DNA from: Elioraea sp.
GTDB taxonomy: Bacteria > Pseudomonadota > Alphaproteobacteria > Acetobacterales > Acetobacteraceae
Reading direction: 5' to 3'
DNA length: 64,000 nucleotides
NCBI RefSeq assembly: GCF_022842375.1
Contig: NZ_JALHPR010000012.1
Span: forward strand, 1-64,000
Shown: positions 17,915-26,569 of the stretch, piece after piece
Layout: every line of letters begins with the position of its first letter
Position numbering within the stretch: the stretch's first letter is position 1
Program-made: the position numbers and the translations under genes
Notes under the pieces: model-generated
The model's database searches: none
Seen by the model: the letters and a program-made list of their open reading frames with translations, nothing else
Told to the model about the DNA's origin: nothing

Positions 17915-18895
17915 ATGCTCGATGCGGCGATCGTCGGAATGGGGCGCTGGGGGCGCGTGCTGGTCGACAGCGTGCAGGGGAAAAGCGAGGCGATCCGCTT
18001 CGTCGCGGGCTCGACCGGCACGCCGGAGAAGGCCGCCGCCTATGCCGCCGAGAGGGGCATCACGCTGCACCCGACATACGAGGCGGTGCTGGCCGATCCG
18101 CGGGTGAAGGCGGTGGTGCTTGCCTCGCCGCACTCGATGCACGCCGCCCAGGTGATCGCGGCCGCGAAGGCAGGCAAGCACGTGTTCGTGGAGAAGCCCT
18201 TCACGCTGACCCGCGCCGATGCCGAGGCGGCGGTTACCGCCACCATGGCGGCTGGGGTGATCATGGCGCTCGGCCACAACCGCCGTTTCCTGCCGGCGGC
18301 ACAGAAGCTTCGGGCGATGATCGCGGGCGGGGAGCTCGGCACGCTGCTCCACATCGAGGGCAACATCTCGGGCCCAGGTGCCCTCGGCTACACCCCCGGC
18401 ATGTGGCGGGCCGATCGCAACGAGAGCCCGGCCGGCGGCATGGCGGGCATGGGCATCCACATGGTCGACATGTTCCAGATGCTGTGCGGCGGCATGAGCG
18501 CGGTGACGGTCGTCTCCCACACCCGCGCGCTCACCAGCGGGCTCGACGACACGACCGCCATGCTGCTGCGCTTCCAGAACGGGATGACGGGAACGCTCAC
18601 CACCCTCGCCGCCACGCCGAGGCTCTGGCGCATGCAGGTGTTCGGCACCGCGGCGTGGGTGGAGATGTGGGGGCAGGACAAGCTCGTGGTCGGCCGCGAG
18701 GGGGCCAAGCACGAGCACATCCGCTTCGAGCCCACCGATATCGAGCGGGCCGAGCTCGAGGCCTTCGCCGCCGCCGCCGCGGGCGGGCCTGCCTATCCGC
18801 TGAGCCTCGCCGAAGCGGTCCATTCGGCGGCGGTGTTCGAGGCGATCGCGCGCGGGGCGAACGAGCCGGCGCTCGGCTGGATCGCCGTGGGGTGA
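17915..18895 (+). CDS. Gfo/Idh/MocA family NAD(P)-dependent oxidoreductase
   Basis: Predicted cytosolic sugar- or cyclitol-type dehydrogenase (326 aa). N-terminal Rossmann fold: AIVGMGRWGRVLVDSV (about residues 5-20). The family-defining EKPF motif sits in HVFVEKPFTLTRADAEAAV (about 90-108), followed by GHNRRFLPAAQKLR and the C-terminal alpha/beta domain with GIHMVDMFQML. Length is typical. ATG used; a GTG lies one codon upstream. The substrate is not predictable. It follows the MFS gene by 19 bp, which hints at a shared transcript and perhaps a shared small-molecule substrate. Confidence 0.86.
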   Translation: MLDAAIVGMGRWGRVLVDSVQGKSEAIRFVAGSTGTPEKAAAYAAERGITLHPTYEAVLADPRVKAVVLASPHSMHAAQVIAAAKAGKHVFVEKPFTLTRADAEAAVTATMAAGVIMALGHNRRFLPAAQKLRAMIAGGELGTLLHIEGNISGPGALGYTPGMWRADRNESPAGGMAGMGIHMVDMFQMLCGGMSAVTVVSHTRALTSGLDDTTAMLLRFQNGMTGTLTTLAATPRLWRMQVFGTAAWVEMWGQDKLVVGREGAKHEHIRFEPTDIERAELEAFAAAAAGGPAYPLSLAEAVHSAAVFEAIARGANEPALGWIAVG

Positions 18896-18941
18896 CGGCG
18901 CTGTGATGGCGGAACTGCGCGCGGGACGCTATATCTGAGGG

Positions 18942-19244
18942 ATGAGCACGCGCCGTTCCCTCCTCGCTCCCCTGTTCGCCACGGCCCTGCTGCCGATCGC
19001 CGTCCCTGCCCGCGCCTTCCGCGTGGAACAGGCCGACGGCGAGACGAACGCCCTGCTCGCCGCCCGCACCGAGGCCTGCACCGCCGGCACGCTGCACGAG
19101 GACCTGCGCCAGCGCCTCGCCGCAGCGATCGCCGAGGCGGATGAGGAGACAGCGATCACCATGCTCCGCGCCACACTCGGCCAGTGCCCCTATTGCGGCT
19201 GTGGCCTCGCGCAGCTCCTGCCGGGCGAGAACGCCCGCTTCTGA
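18942..19244 (+). CDS. Small secreted Cys-containing protein (100 aa)
   Basis: N-terminal signal peptide MSTRRSLLAPLFATALLP followed by a predicted cleavage at about ARA-F (residue 25). The mature part is about 75 residues with one Cys in TEACTAG and a cluster GQCPYCGCGL near the C-terminus, resembling a metal-binding or disulfide-active CxxC site. I do not recognise a family. The stop is directly adjacent to the end of the convergent DoxX gene. Start ATG fits the signal peptide. Confidence 0.62.
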   Translation: MSTRRSLLAPLFATALLPIAVPARAFRVEQADGETNALLAARTEACTAGTLHEDLRQRLAAAIAEADEETAITMLRATLGQCPYCGCGLAQLLPGENARF

Positions 19245-19643
19245 TCAGCCACGCCTGCGGCCATCCAGGCTCCACGCCCCCGGGCCGGTGAACACCAGCA
19301 GCAGGAACACGAAGCAGTAGAGAATCGCCGCGTCGCCGCCATTCAGCAGCGGGTAGATGCTGCGCGGGGCGTGGAACATCCAGTACGCCACCGCCATCAT
19401 GCCGCTGAGCACGAAGGCCGTCGGACGGGTGAAGAGGCCGACGAGGATCAGCAGGCCGCCGAAGACCTCGAGCATGCCGCCGATGCCGAACAGCGACAGC
19501 AGCGGCGGCAGGCCGGAGGCGGGTGGTGCAGGGAAGCCAAACAGCTTCTGCGTGCCATGGGCGATGAAGATGAGCGCGGTGACGATGCGGAGCATGGCCA
19601 GCGCCTGCGGCGTGTAGCGATCGAGTTTTTCCATGGGACGCAT
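19245..19643 (-). CDS. DoxX family membrane protein
   Basis: 132-aa integral membrane protein with four helices, typical of the DoxX/SURF4-like family: LRIVTALIFIAHGTQKLFGF, GIGGMLEVFGGLLILVGLF, FVLSGMMAVAYWMFHAP and AILYCFVFLLLVFTGPG. The HGxQKLFGF motif in the first helix is a family hallmark. Function is poorly defined; members are linked to redox and thiosulfate metabolism or stress. The ATG giving MRPMEK is used; the Met three codons further on is equally plausible, as neither has a good ribosome site. It is divergent from the RidA gene. Confidence 0.85.
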   Translation of the reverse strand: MRPMEKLDRYTPQALAMLRIVTALIFIAHGTQKLFGFPAPPASGLPPLLSLFGIGGMLEVFGGLLILVGLFTRPTAFVLSGMMAVAYWMFHAPRSIYPLLNGGDAAILYCFVFLLLVFTGPGAWSLDGRRRG

Positions 19644-19755
19644 GTTCGTCGCGCGTCGGATTTCCGGCAACCCATCCCCCCGTTGCCGCTTCGATCACGA
19701 CCGCGTATCCCCTGGCCCGCAACCATCCGCGCAACCACAGAACGGGAGAGACAGG

Positions 19756-20106
19756 ATGAGCAGGATCGAGCGCATCAACCCAGGCAAGATCTATTCCGAT
19801 GCCGTCGACTATCACGGCTTCGTCTTCCTTCGCGGCATGACCGCGAAGGACACGACCAAGGACATCAAGGGCCAGACCGCCGACATCCTGGCGCAGATCG
19901 ACGCTGCCCTCGAGGAGCGTGGCACGGACAAGACGCGCATCCTCTCCGCCCAGATCTGGCTGTCGGACATCACGCTCCGTGATGCCATGAACGAGGTGTG
20001 GACGCCGTGGGTCGGGCCCGGCCAGGCACCCGCGCGGGCATGTGTCGAGTCGCGGCTGGCGACTCCGGCGATGCTGGTCGAGATCATGGTCGTCGCCTGC
20101 AAGTGA
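19756..20106 (+). CDS. RidA / YjgF / UK114 family protein
   Basis: 116-aa cytosolic enamine/imine deaminase-fold protein. Key features: YHGFVFLRGMTAKDTTKDIKGQT (split here by the typical Thr/Lys-rich loop), ILSAQIWLSDITLRDAMNEVW, and ACVESRLATPAMLVEIMVVA with the conserved Arg that binds the substrate carboxylate. Family members destroy reactive 2-aminoacrylate; this subgroup (RidA-like, formerly RutC-like) may have another substrate. ATG follows a gggaga ribosome site 7-12 bases upstream. A strong terminator follows at 20137. Confidence 0.87.
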   Translation: MSRIERINPGKIYSDAVDYHGFVFLRGMTAKDTTKDIKGQTADILAQIDAALEERGTDKTRILSAQIWLSDITLRDAMNEVWTPWVGPGQAPARACVESRLATPAMLVEIMVVACK

Positions 20107-20136
20107 CTTAACGATTCGTTAATAATCAGCGACTTG

Positions 20137-20174
20137 CGGGGCCCCGCGCGTGATCGCGCCGGGGCCCCGTTTCG
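20137..20174 (+). terminator. Rho-independent terminator after the RidA gene
   Basis: GC-rich hairpin: cggggccccg (20137-20146) pairs with the identical self-complementary block at 20160-20169, with inner cgcg/cgcg pairing around tgat; followed by tttcgtt. The rest of the 287-bp gap to 20393 holds no gene and probably the promoter of the CHAP gene. Confidence 0.75.
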
Positions 20175-20393
20175 TTACGATCGTGTGGTGTTTTGCGGCG
20201 TCGGGCGACTCGTCCGAAACATCCCGAAACACGACGTTATAGGATAGCGGTCCTGTTTGGAGCGTTTCTGCACAGCGGAAACAGATGAAACAATGCGGCA
20301 ATACAGTGGCAGGGCGCGCGGCGGGTTGTCACACCGGCAGGGGCATGGTCACTCCCCACACGTCGGTAGTCAGTCGCCAGGAGCACTCCAGCC

Positions 20394-21212
20394 ATGCGCG
20401 TCGATCGTTGCGGCCGTCTCCTTGCCGCCTTCGGGTTGGTTTCCCTGCTTTCCGCCGCCCCCATCGCGGCAGCGGACGCGAGCCAGCGTCAGATTTCCCG
20501 CCCGGCGGTGAAGCCTGCCGCCGCACGCCAGGTGGCCATCCCCTCCGGTGGGCTCCAGTGCGTTCCCTTCGCCCGGCAGATTTCCGGCATCGACATCACC
20601 GGCAATGCCCATACGTGGTGGCACCAGGCCGAAGGGCGCTACCAGCGCGCCGCACGGCCGGAGAACGGCGCAGTCCTCGTGTTCCGCTCCTCCGGCGGCA
20701 TGCGGCTCGGCCATGTCTCGGTCGTCTCCTCCGTCATCTCCTCGCGCCACATCCTGGTCGACCATGCGAACTGGCCGGGCCCCGGCTTCCCCAAGGGGCG
20801 CGTCGCGCGCGGCGTCTCGATGGTCGACGTCTCCGACCGGAATGACTGGACCGCGGTGCGCGTGGAGATCCACGGCCACCGTGACGGGTTCGGCCGCATC
20901 TATCCGACGTTCGGCTTCGTGCTGCCGCGGACGGTGGACGGCAGCCAGCCGCCGCCACTTGCCCCGATCACCGAGGCCCGGGCGCGCCTTGACGAGCGCG
21001 CGGCACGTGCCGCCTCGCGGCCTGCCGGCTATGTCGGCCGCGGTGCCGAACTTGCCGACGCCGTCGCTGCCGAGACCGGCGACGCCCGCCCCATGGCGCC
21101 AGCGACGCAGGCTCAGCGTGCGCCGCAGGTTCGCGTCGCAATGGCCACGCCGCGCGACAGCCTCGTCGATGACGACATCCTCTTCGCCGCCCCGGACCGC
21201 TCGCTCCGCTGA
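20394..21212 (+). CDS. Secreted CHAP-domain protein (putative peptidoglycan amidase/endopeptidase)
   Basis: 272-aa exported protein with signal peptide (hydrophobic core LLAAFGLVSLLSAAPIAAA, cleavage about residue 27). A CHAP domain covers about residues 50-150: nucleophilic Cys in GGLQCVPFARQISG, then GNAHTWWHQAEGRYQR, His in RLGHVSVVSSV, and the third catalytic position in DHANWPG, followed by MVDVSDRNDWTAVRV. The C-terminal 90 residues are Ala/Arg-rich and disordered. CHAP proteins of this length in alphaproteobacteria probably trim cell wall; substrate specificity is inference. Start ATG lies inside a gcactccagcc context without a strong ribosome site. The convergent repeat element follows. 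Confidence 0.85.
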   Translation: MRVDRCGRLLAAFGLVSLLSAAPIAAADASQRQISRPAVKPAAARQVAIPSGGLQCVPFARQISGIDITGNAHTWWHQAEGRYQRAARPENGAVLVFRSSGGMRLGHVSVVSSVISSRHILVDHANWPGPGFPKGRVARGVSMVDVSDRNDWTAVRVEIHGHRDGFGRIYPTFGFVLPRTVDGSQPPPLAPITEARARLDERAARAASRPAGYVGRGAELADAVAAETGDARPMAPATQAQRAPQVRVAMATPRDSLVDDDILFAAPDRSLR

Positions 21213-21255
21213 CAGTTCCCGCTGTCGCTCGCCTGGACCGTGATCCGCTGTGGGT

Positions 21256-21338
21256 GATCGCGGTCCAGCCCTCGCTTTTCCAGCAACTTCATCCACTTGC
21301 GGATCGCTTTGCGACTCACCCAAGCGGATATTGCCCTA
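21256..21338. repeat. 83-bp intergenic repeat, copy A
   Basis: Shares three conserved blocks with copy B at 32135-32217: gatcRcggtccagcc, a central cttRcggatcgctt, and terminal gcggatattgcYcta. Both copies are 83 bp and fill the space between a rightward and a leftward gene. On the minus strand the element begins TAG, which is the stop codon of the NTF2-like gene. Confidence 0.8.
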
Positions 21339-21773
21339 ATGCATCCTGTGGGGCGGGGGCGGCTCCTCGTCCCGCGCCATCGGCTCCTCGCCCACCGGGC
21401 CTGCCTGGTGCAGCACCATCCGCCACATCCCGCTTTCGAGCCTGAAAAGGTTGGTGCAGGCGAGCAGCGCACCGCCAACGCGCTCGTGGCAGATCACCAT
21501 CGCCGTGTCGCCAAGCATCAGCGCCATCGCGCTCTCGAGCACCACGTCGGGCGCATCGGGGTTGCGCAGGATCGCCGTCCACGCCGCGATGATCTCGTCA
21601 CGGTCGGTCAGTGGATTCCAGCCGGGGTGGATGCAGGCGACCGGGCTCTCGCGCGACCAGATCGCCTCCATCGCAGCCACGTCGCGGCCGGCGAAGGCAT
21701 CGTAGAAGGCCTGATTCGCGGCCAGCACAAGGTCCTCTGCGAGCGCCGGCAGCGGCGGCGGGCGGCGCGCCAT
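21336..21773 (-). CDS. NTF2-like / SnoaL-like small protein
   Basis: 145-aa protein with the cone-shaped NTF2-like fold signature: helix LAANQAFYDAFAGRDVAAMEAIWS (about residues 16-39), then CIHPGWNPLTDRDEIIAAW and C-terminal strands VICHERVGGALLACTNLFRLESGMWRMVLHQAG. This is the group often annotated nuclear transport factor 2 family or DUF4440-like; no enzymatic function can be assigned. The last 18 residues are Pro/Glu-rich, and the TAG stop is provided by the 83-bp repeat. The gene is 14 bp downstream of the alcohol dehydrogenase gene on the same strand, probably one operon. Confidence 0.82.
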   Translation of the reverse strand: MARRPPPLPALAEDLVLAANQAFYDAFAGRDVAAMEAIWSRESPVACIHPGWNPLTDRDEIIAAWTAILRNPDAPDVVLESAMALMLGDTAMVICHERVGGALLACTNLFRLESGMWRMVLHQAGPVGEEPMARDEEPPPPHRMH

Positions 21774-21787
21774 CGTTCCGGCCCCGC

Positions 21788-22864
21788 CTAGAATGACCCG
21801 CTGTTCTCGAGCACAACGCGCCCGACGATCCGCCCCTGCCTGAGCCGCGTCAGAACAGCGTCGGCGTGCGACAGCGGCTCTGTCGCCACGGGGATCGGCT
21901 TCAGCCTGCCGGCGCGCGCGAGGTCCATCAGCGCGCGCAGTTCCTTCGGGTTGCCGACATGCGAGCCGCGCACCACGAGCGCACGCATCACCGTCGTCGG
22001 CAGCGGCAGTGTCAGCTCACCGCCATAGAGACCGACGATGACATACGACCCGCCCTTGCGCAGGATCGCCACTCCCGCCTTGGCCGTTGGGCCGGCGCCG
22101 ACGAGGTCGATCGCCGCGGCAACCGGTCCACCGGTCGCAGCGAGGATGCGCGCCGCCACCGCATCGGGCTCGCCCGAGCCATCCACAGCCTCGGACGCTC
22201 CTTCGGCGAGTGCCGCCGCGCGCTTGGCCTCCGCGACATCGACCGACACGATCCGCCGATGGCCCATCGCGCGCAGCACCGCGATCGCGGCAAGCCCGAG
22301 CCCGCCGGCGCCGAACAGCACGATCGGCTCATCGGCCGGCAGCGGCATCACCTTGTTGATCGCCGAATAGACGGTGATGCCCGAGCACGCATAGGTCGCA
22401 GCCAGCGCGGGCTCGACGCCCTCGCAGGAAATCAGGTGCCGCGGCTCGGGGGCGATCACGTGTGTCGCGTAGCCGCCGTGGCGGTGCACGCCGATCGCGC
22501 GCATCTTCGGGCAGTAATTGTCCTCCTCCGCCAGGCACGCCGGGCACGCGCCACAGCCGACCCAGGGGAACACGACATACTGCCCGCCGACGACGATGCC
22601 CTTGCCGTGCGCGCCGGGTCCGAGCTTCACGACGCGGCCGACGATCTCGTGGCCCATCGCCAGCGGCAGGGTGACGCCGCGATCGGCGAGCGACAGCGTC
22701 TTGCCGCCGCCGAGGTCGTACTTGCCTTCCCAGATGTGGATGTCGCTGTGGCAGACGCCGCAATGCGTCACCTCGAGCAGCACCTCGGTGCCCTCCGGCT
22801 CCGGCGTCGGCAGCGTGATTTCCTGCAGCGGCTTGCCGTTCTCGATCACAGCATAGGCGCGCAT
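21788..22864 (-). CDS. Zinc-dependent alcohol dehydrogenase (MDR superfamily)
   Basis: Cytosolic 358-aa NAD(P)-dependent dehydrogenase. Catalytic zinc ligands: Cys in VTHCGVCHSDIHIWEG (about residue 36) and His in LAMGHEIVGRVV (about 70). The structural zinc loop CGACPACLAEEDNYCPK carries four Cys (about 101-117). Cofactor motif FGAGGLGLAAIAVLRAMG (about 184-201). Substrate unknown; alcohol or related dehydrogenase by family. The start at MRAYAVIENG has an excellent ribosome site (gggagggaacg ATG); a 21-residue upstream extension is rejected. It is divergent from the DUF3422 gene with 118 bp between, and probably co-transcribed with the NTF2-like gene. Confidence 0.88.
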   Translation of the reverse strand: MRAYAVIENGKPLQEITLPTPEPEGTEVLLEVTHCGVCHSDIHIWEGKYDLGGGKTLSLADRGVTLPLAMGHEIVGRVVKLGPGAHGKGIVVGGQYVVFPWVGCGACPACLAEEDNYCPKMRAIGVHRHGGYATHVIAPEPRHLISCEGVEPALAATYACSGITVYSAINKVMPLPADEPIVLFGAGGLGLAAIAVLRAMGHRRIVSVDVAEAKRAAALAEGASEAVDGSGEPDAVAARILAATGGPVAAAIDLVGAGPTAKAGVAILRKGGSYVIVGLYGGELTLPLPTTVMRALVVRGSHVGNPKELRALMDLARAGRLKPIPVATEPLSHADAVLTRLRQGRIVGRVVLENSGSF

Positions 22865-22982
22865 CGTTCCCTCCCTGGATGATCCGCCGATGGAAAGCCG
22901 CCCAAGCGCAGCGGTCAAGGGCACCACGCGCGACGGTCAAGCATGCTTCCGCCGCAACCGCTGCGCGTGGCAGTGTGCGGCG

Positions 22983-24272
22983 ATGCAGGATCATCCGCTT
23001 CGCGCCGCCCTGAACGCCGAGCTTCACGCCCGGCCCCACCTCCGCATCACCGCCCCGGCAGCACTCAGCCACGTCGTCCTCGTCGCCGAGGAAGGCGGGG
23101 CGGAGGCTGACCGTGACGCCTTCGCCGCCTTCTGCCGTGCCCATGGCGCGGCCGATCCGCCGCCCGGGGCGCGGCACCACATCGTGCCGATCGCCGGCCG
23201 GGTGGTGCGCTGGGAACGGCACGGCGAGTTCCAGTCCTTCACCGTGCTGACCGACGCCGAGCCCGATGCAGGCCAGGAGAGCGACGAGGGCCAGCCGCCC
23301 GATCGCGCCTGGTCAGCCACCCACCCGGAGGCGGAGGCCTTCCTCGAGACCGTGCGGGGCCAGAGGCTCAGCGCGTTGCATCTGCGCATCCTTCCTGGTG
23401 CCGCCACGGTGCCGCCACCGGGCGCATTCGCCGGCGAAGTGGTGGGCGGTGCGCTCGGCCATGGCGACGCGATGGCGTTCACCGATTTCCGTGTCGCCGA
23501 CGATGGCTTCGTCCGCATGGTGCTCTACGCCAACCGCCTGACGCCGGGCCGACTCGGCCGCATGGCGCAGCGGCTGATGGAGATCGAGCACTACAGGATG
23601 GCAGCCCTCCTCGGCCTGCCCATGGCGCGCGAGGCGACGCCGCGTCTTGCCGCGCTCGAGCGCAGCCTCGATGCGACCGTCGCCGCCACCGCCGCGCCTG
23701 CCCCCGATGATGCCAAGCTGCTCGACCAGCTCACCAAGCTCGCGGCCGAGGCCGAGGCGCTGGCGGCATCGAGCCGTTTCCGCTTCTCGGCAACCGATGC
23801 CTATGGCGCTCTCGTCGCCGCGCGCATCGAGGAGCTGAACGAGGACAGGCTCGAGAGCGTGCAGCGCATGGGCGTGTTCCTCGATCGCCGCTTCACGCCC
23901 GCCTTGCGCACCTGTGCCGCCGTCTCGCGCAGGAAGCGTGCGCTGACCGAGGGCATCGCGCGCGCCGGCGGCATGCTGCGCACGCGCGTCGAGGTCGGGC
24001 TCGAGGGGCAGAACCGCGACCTTCTCGCGGCGATGGACAAGCGTGCCGCGGCCCAGCTTCGGCTGAGCCAGGCGGTCGAGGGCCTCTCGACTTTCGCGAT
24101 CGCCTACTATGCGGTGAGCCTGATGAAGATCGCGGTCGATGGGCTGCCGGCGCTCGGCCTGCCGGACGCGCCGAAATGGGCCTCGGTCATCGCGGTGCCG
24201 GCGATCGCCGCGGCAATCTGGTTCGGCGTGAGGAAGCTCCGCCGGAGCCTCGCGGGAAGCGACGCGGCCTGA
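22983..24272 (+). CDS. DUF3422 family membrane-anchored protein
   Basis: 429-aa protein matching the proteobacterial DUF3422 family in architecture: N-terminal LNAELHARPHLRITAPAALSHVV (hallmark ExHARP motif), a middle domain with FTDFRVADDGFVRMVLYANRLTPGRLGRMAQRLMEIEHYRM, a coiled segment with ESVQRMGVFLDRRFTPALRTC, and two C-terminal transmembrane helices (AIAYYAVSLMKIAVDGL and VIAVPAIAAAIWFGVRKL). Function is not established; members are presumed inner-membrane proteins. The ATG giving MQDHPLR is chosen from the family N-terminus. A tandem repeat begins at its stop codon. Confidence 0.85.
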   Translation: MQDHPLRAALNAELHARPHLRITAPAALSHVVLVAEEGGAEADRDAFAAFCRAHGAADPPPGARHHIVPIAGRVVRWERHGEFQSFTVLTDAEPDAGQESDEGQPPDRAWSATHPEAEAFLETVRGQRLSALHLRILPGAATVPPPGAFAGEVVGGALGHGDAMAFTDFRVADDGFVRMVLYANRLTPGRLGRMAQRLMEIEHYRMAALLGLPMAREATPRLAALERSLDATVAATAAPAPDDAKLLDQLTKLAAEAEALAASSRFRFSATDAYGALVAARIEELNEDRLESVQRMGVFLDRRFTPALRTCAAVSRRKRALTEGIARAGGMLRTRVEVGLEGQNRDLLAAMDKRAAAQLRLSQAVEGLSTFAIAYYAVSLMKIAVDGLPALGLPDAPKWASVIAVPAIAAAIWFGVRKLRRSLAGSDAA

Positions 24273-24284
24273 CCGCTCGCTCCC

Positions 24285-24346
24285 GGGCCTGACCGCTTTC
24301 GGGCCTGACCGCTTTCGGGCCTGACCGCTTTCGGGCCTGACCGCTC
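24285..24346. repeat. 16-bp tandem repeat (three perfect units plus a partial one)
   Basis: The unit gggcctgaccgctttc occurs at 24285-24300, 24301-24316 and 24317-24332, with a partial copy from 24333. A degenerate copy (cggcctgaccgctc, from 24266) contains the TGA stop of the DUF3422 gene, so the array appears to have expanded from that gene's end. Confidence 0.92.
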
Positions 24347-24377
24347 CCCCGGGCGCTGGCATGTGCCCGAGGGAGCG
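24342..24377. terminator. Convergent hairpin between DUF3422 and chemoreceptor genes
   Basis: Arms 24342-24354 (cgctcccccgggc) and 24365-24377 (gcccgagggagcg) pair over 13 positions with one mismatch around a 10-base loop. It has no T-run but lies exactly between two convergent stops. Confidence 0.55.
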
Positions 24378-24384
24378 TCATCGA

Positions 24385-26412
24385 TCAGGCGGCGCGGACG
24401 TCGCCCAGGAAGCGATCGACCTCGCGCCTGAGCATCGCTGCCTGGTCGGACAGTTCGCCCGCGGCGCCGAGCATCTGGTGGGCCGCAGCACCGGTCTCGG
24501 CGGAGGCTTCCGTCACGCCCCCGATGTTCGACGCAACGTCCTGCGTGCCGCGTGCCGCCTCCTGCACGTTGCGCGCGATCTCCTGCGTCGCCGCCCCCTG
24601 CTCCTCGACGGCCGATGCGATGGAGGAGGCGATGCCGCTCATCTCGGTGATCGTCTCGCCGATCGAGCGGATGGCAGCGACACTCGCGGCCGTCACGGCC
24701 TGCATCTCGCCCACCTTCGCGCCGATCTCCTCGGTGGCCTTCGCCGTCTGGGCGGCGAGGTTCTTCACCTCGGACGCCACCACCGCGAAGCCCTTGCCGG
24801 CCTCGCCCGCACGCGCCGCCTCGATCGTGGCGTTGAGTGCCAGCAGGTTGGTCTGGCCCGCGATGTCGCCGATCAGGCGCACGACATCGCCGATCTGGCT
24901 CGCAGCAGCCGAGAGGCCCTGCATCTTCGCGTCGGTGTCGCGGGCCTGCTCGACGGCGCGGTTGGCGATGCCGCTCGACGTGCCGACCTGGCGGCTAATC
25001 TCGCCGACGCTCGCGGCAAGCTCCTCCGTTGCCGCCGCAACCGTCTGCACGTTGGTCGAGGCCTGCTCGGTCGCGGCGCTGACCGTCGTCGCCTGGCGCG
25101 AGGTAAGCTCTGCGGTGGCCGTGAGGCTCTTGGCGGAGCCCTGCATCTCGGTCGCCGCGGAGGAGACCGCCTGCACGACGCCGCCGATCGCTGCCTCGAA
25201 ATCGTCGGCGAGCTTCTTCATCGCCGCCTTCTTCTCGGCTTCGGCGCGGACAGCGGCGGCCTTGGCCTCCTCCTCCATTCGCTTCACGGCGATGGCGTTG
25301 TCCTTGAACACCTGCACCGCCTTGGCCATCGCGCCGATCTCGTCGGTGTTGTCGCGGGCGGGGATCTCGGTCTCGAGCTTGCCGGAGGCGAGGGCCGTCA
25401 TGGCACCCGTCATGGCAGTGACCGGGCCAGCGACGCCGCGGCCGATGCCCCAGGCGAGAAGGAGGCCGAGCGCGATCGCGCCGGCGCCGAGCATGATCAT
25501 CAGCTGCGTGGTGCTCGTGATCATATCGTCGACCGAAGCGTTGATCGCAGACACCGCCGCGCGCTGCGCCCCGGCCAGGGCAGTGAACCCCTGCTCCACC
25601 CGGTCGGCGAGGCCTGTCCCGACAACGGTGATGAGGCGCGTCATCTCCGCCTGCGCGGCCATGCCGTTGCGATGGGCTGCGGCGTAGCGCTCGACGACAG
25701 GCAGCAGGCTGCGCAGCGCGGCGAGGTCGGCCTCATTTGTCGTGGAAGCAATGACGGCCTGGATATCCTTCCGGAGGTCCTGGATCCTGGTGTTCAGCTC
25801 CGCGAGTTGGGCAGCGTCCGGCTGCTCCAACAGGCGGCTGGCCGTGATCCGCACCAGGCCGACCTCTTCCTGCGCGACGCCGGCGAGCGCCGCGACCTGG
25901 TAGTCGCCGCGCGCAATCGCACGCTCGGACACGCCGGCGACCGTCTGGCGCATCTCGCGGCCAATGCTCTGCATGGCCTCCGCCGCCACCGTGAACGCCG
26001 CGCGGGCGGTAGCGGCCGCATTGGCGTTGCGCTCGTATTCCCTGAGAAGGTCCTGGGTCTGGCGGGCCATGGCGGCACGCTCGGGGCTCTCGAACCGCGG
26101 GATGATCGCTGCGATATGCTTCTGCTGCTCGACGAAGGAAGCGGCAACGATGGCGCGGTTCTGTTCGCCGCCCTGATCGACAAAGCGGGCGACGAGACGG
26201 CGCCCATCGGCGAACTCGGTCGCGAGCTCGCCCAGCGCGAGGGCATTGATGTTGATCCTGGCAGCCGTATCGACGGATTTGTCGATCGCGCGGAACTGGA
26301 CGACGGCGAGCGTCGAGAGACCGCCGAGCAGCGCGAGCACGGCAGCAAACCCGCCGAACACCCGCGTGGAAACCTTCAGCCGACCATTCAGGCGGCCAAT
26401 CGTGGAAAACAT
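24385..26412 (-). CDS. Methyl-accepting chemotaxis protein
   Basis: Inner-membrane chemoreceptor (675 aa). A first helix at about residues 18-39 ([20 protein letters not shown]) and a second at about 310-332 ([21 protein letters not shown]) bracket a mainly helical periplasmic sensor domain of about 270 residues. A HAMP domain follows ([19 protein letters not shown]), then a long cytoplasmic coiled coil with the conserved hairpin tip [20 protein letters not shown] and [19 protein letters not shown]. No C-terminal CheR/CheB tether pentapeptide is evident. The ligand is unknown. The ATG giving MFSTIGRL has a gaggag ribosome site; the upstream extension is rejected. No other che genes are near, so it is an orphan receptor gene. 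Confidence 0.93.
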   Translation of the reverse strand: MFSTIGRLNGRLKVSTRVFGGFAAVLALLGGLSTLAVVQFRAIDKSVDTAARININALALGELATEFADGRRLVARFVDQGGEQNRAIVAASFVEQQKHIAAIIPRFESPERAAMARQTQDLLREYERNANAAATARAAFTVAAEAMQSIGREMRQTVAGVSERAIARGDYQVAALAGVAQEEVGLVRITASRLLEQPDAAQLAELNTRIQDLRKDIQAVIASTTNEADLAALRSLLPVVERYAAAHRNGMAAQAEMTRLITVVGTGLADRVEQGFTALAGAQRAAVSAINASVDDMITSTTQLMIMLGAGAIALGLLLAWGIGRGVAGPVTAMTGAMTALASGKLETEIPARDNTDEIGAMAKAVQVFKDNAIAVKRMEEEAKAAAVRAEAEKKAAMKKLADDFEAAIGGVVQAVSSAATEMQGSAKSLTATAELTSRQATTVSAATEQASTNVQTVAAATEELAASVGEISRQVGTSSGIANRAVEQARDTDAKMQGLSAAASQIGDVVRLIGDIAGQTNLLALNATIEAARAGEAGKGFAVVASEVKNLAAQTAKATEEIGAKVGEMQAVTAASVAAIRSIGETITEMSGIASSIASAVEEQGAATQEIARNVQEAARGTQDVASNIGGVTEASAETGAAAHQMLGAAGELSDQAAMLRREVDRFLGDVRAA

Positions 26413-26569
26413 CGAAACAGTCTCCTCGTGAGGGCTCGGTTCTCGCCTGTACACAGTGGACAGGCGGAGGTTGCCAAACCCTTTCCCGAGGGGCGTTGTT
26501 CTTGCCGTCGTCAATTCCAGGAACGCGGGGCTGCGTTGCACCGGCTCCTGGGCGGTGGGCCTCGCGCGG

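Noticed and set aside
14773-18021. A 1082-codon minus-strand open frame opposite the MBL, MFS and part of the oxidoreductase genes
   Set aside because: It is antisense to three well-supported genes, is extremely Arg/Gly/His/Asp-rich, has no domain and arises from the GC-rich third positions of the real genes.
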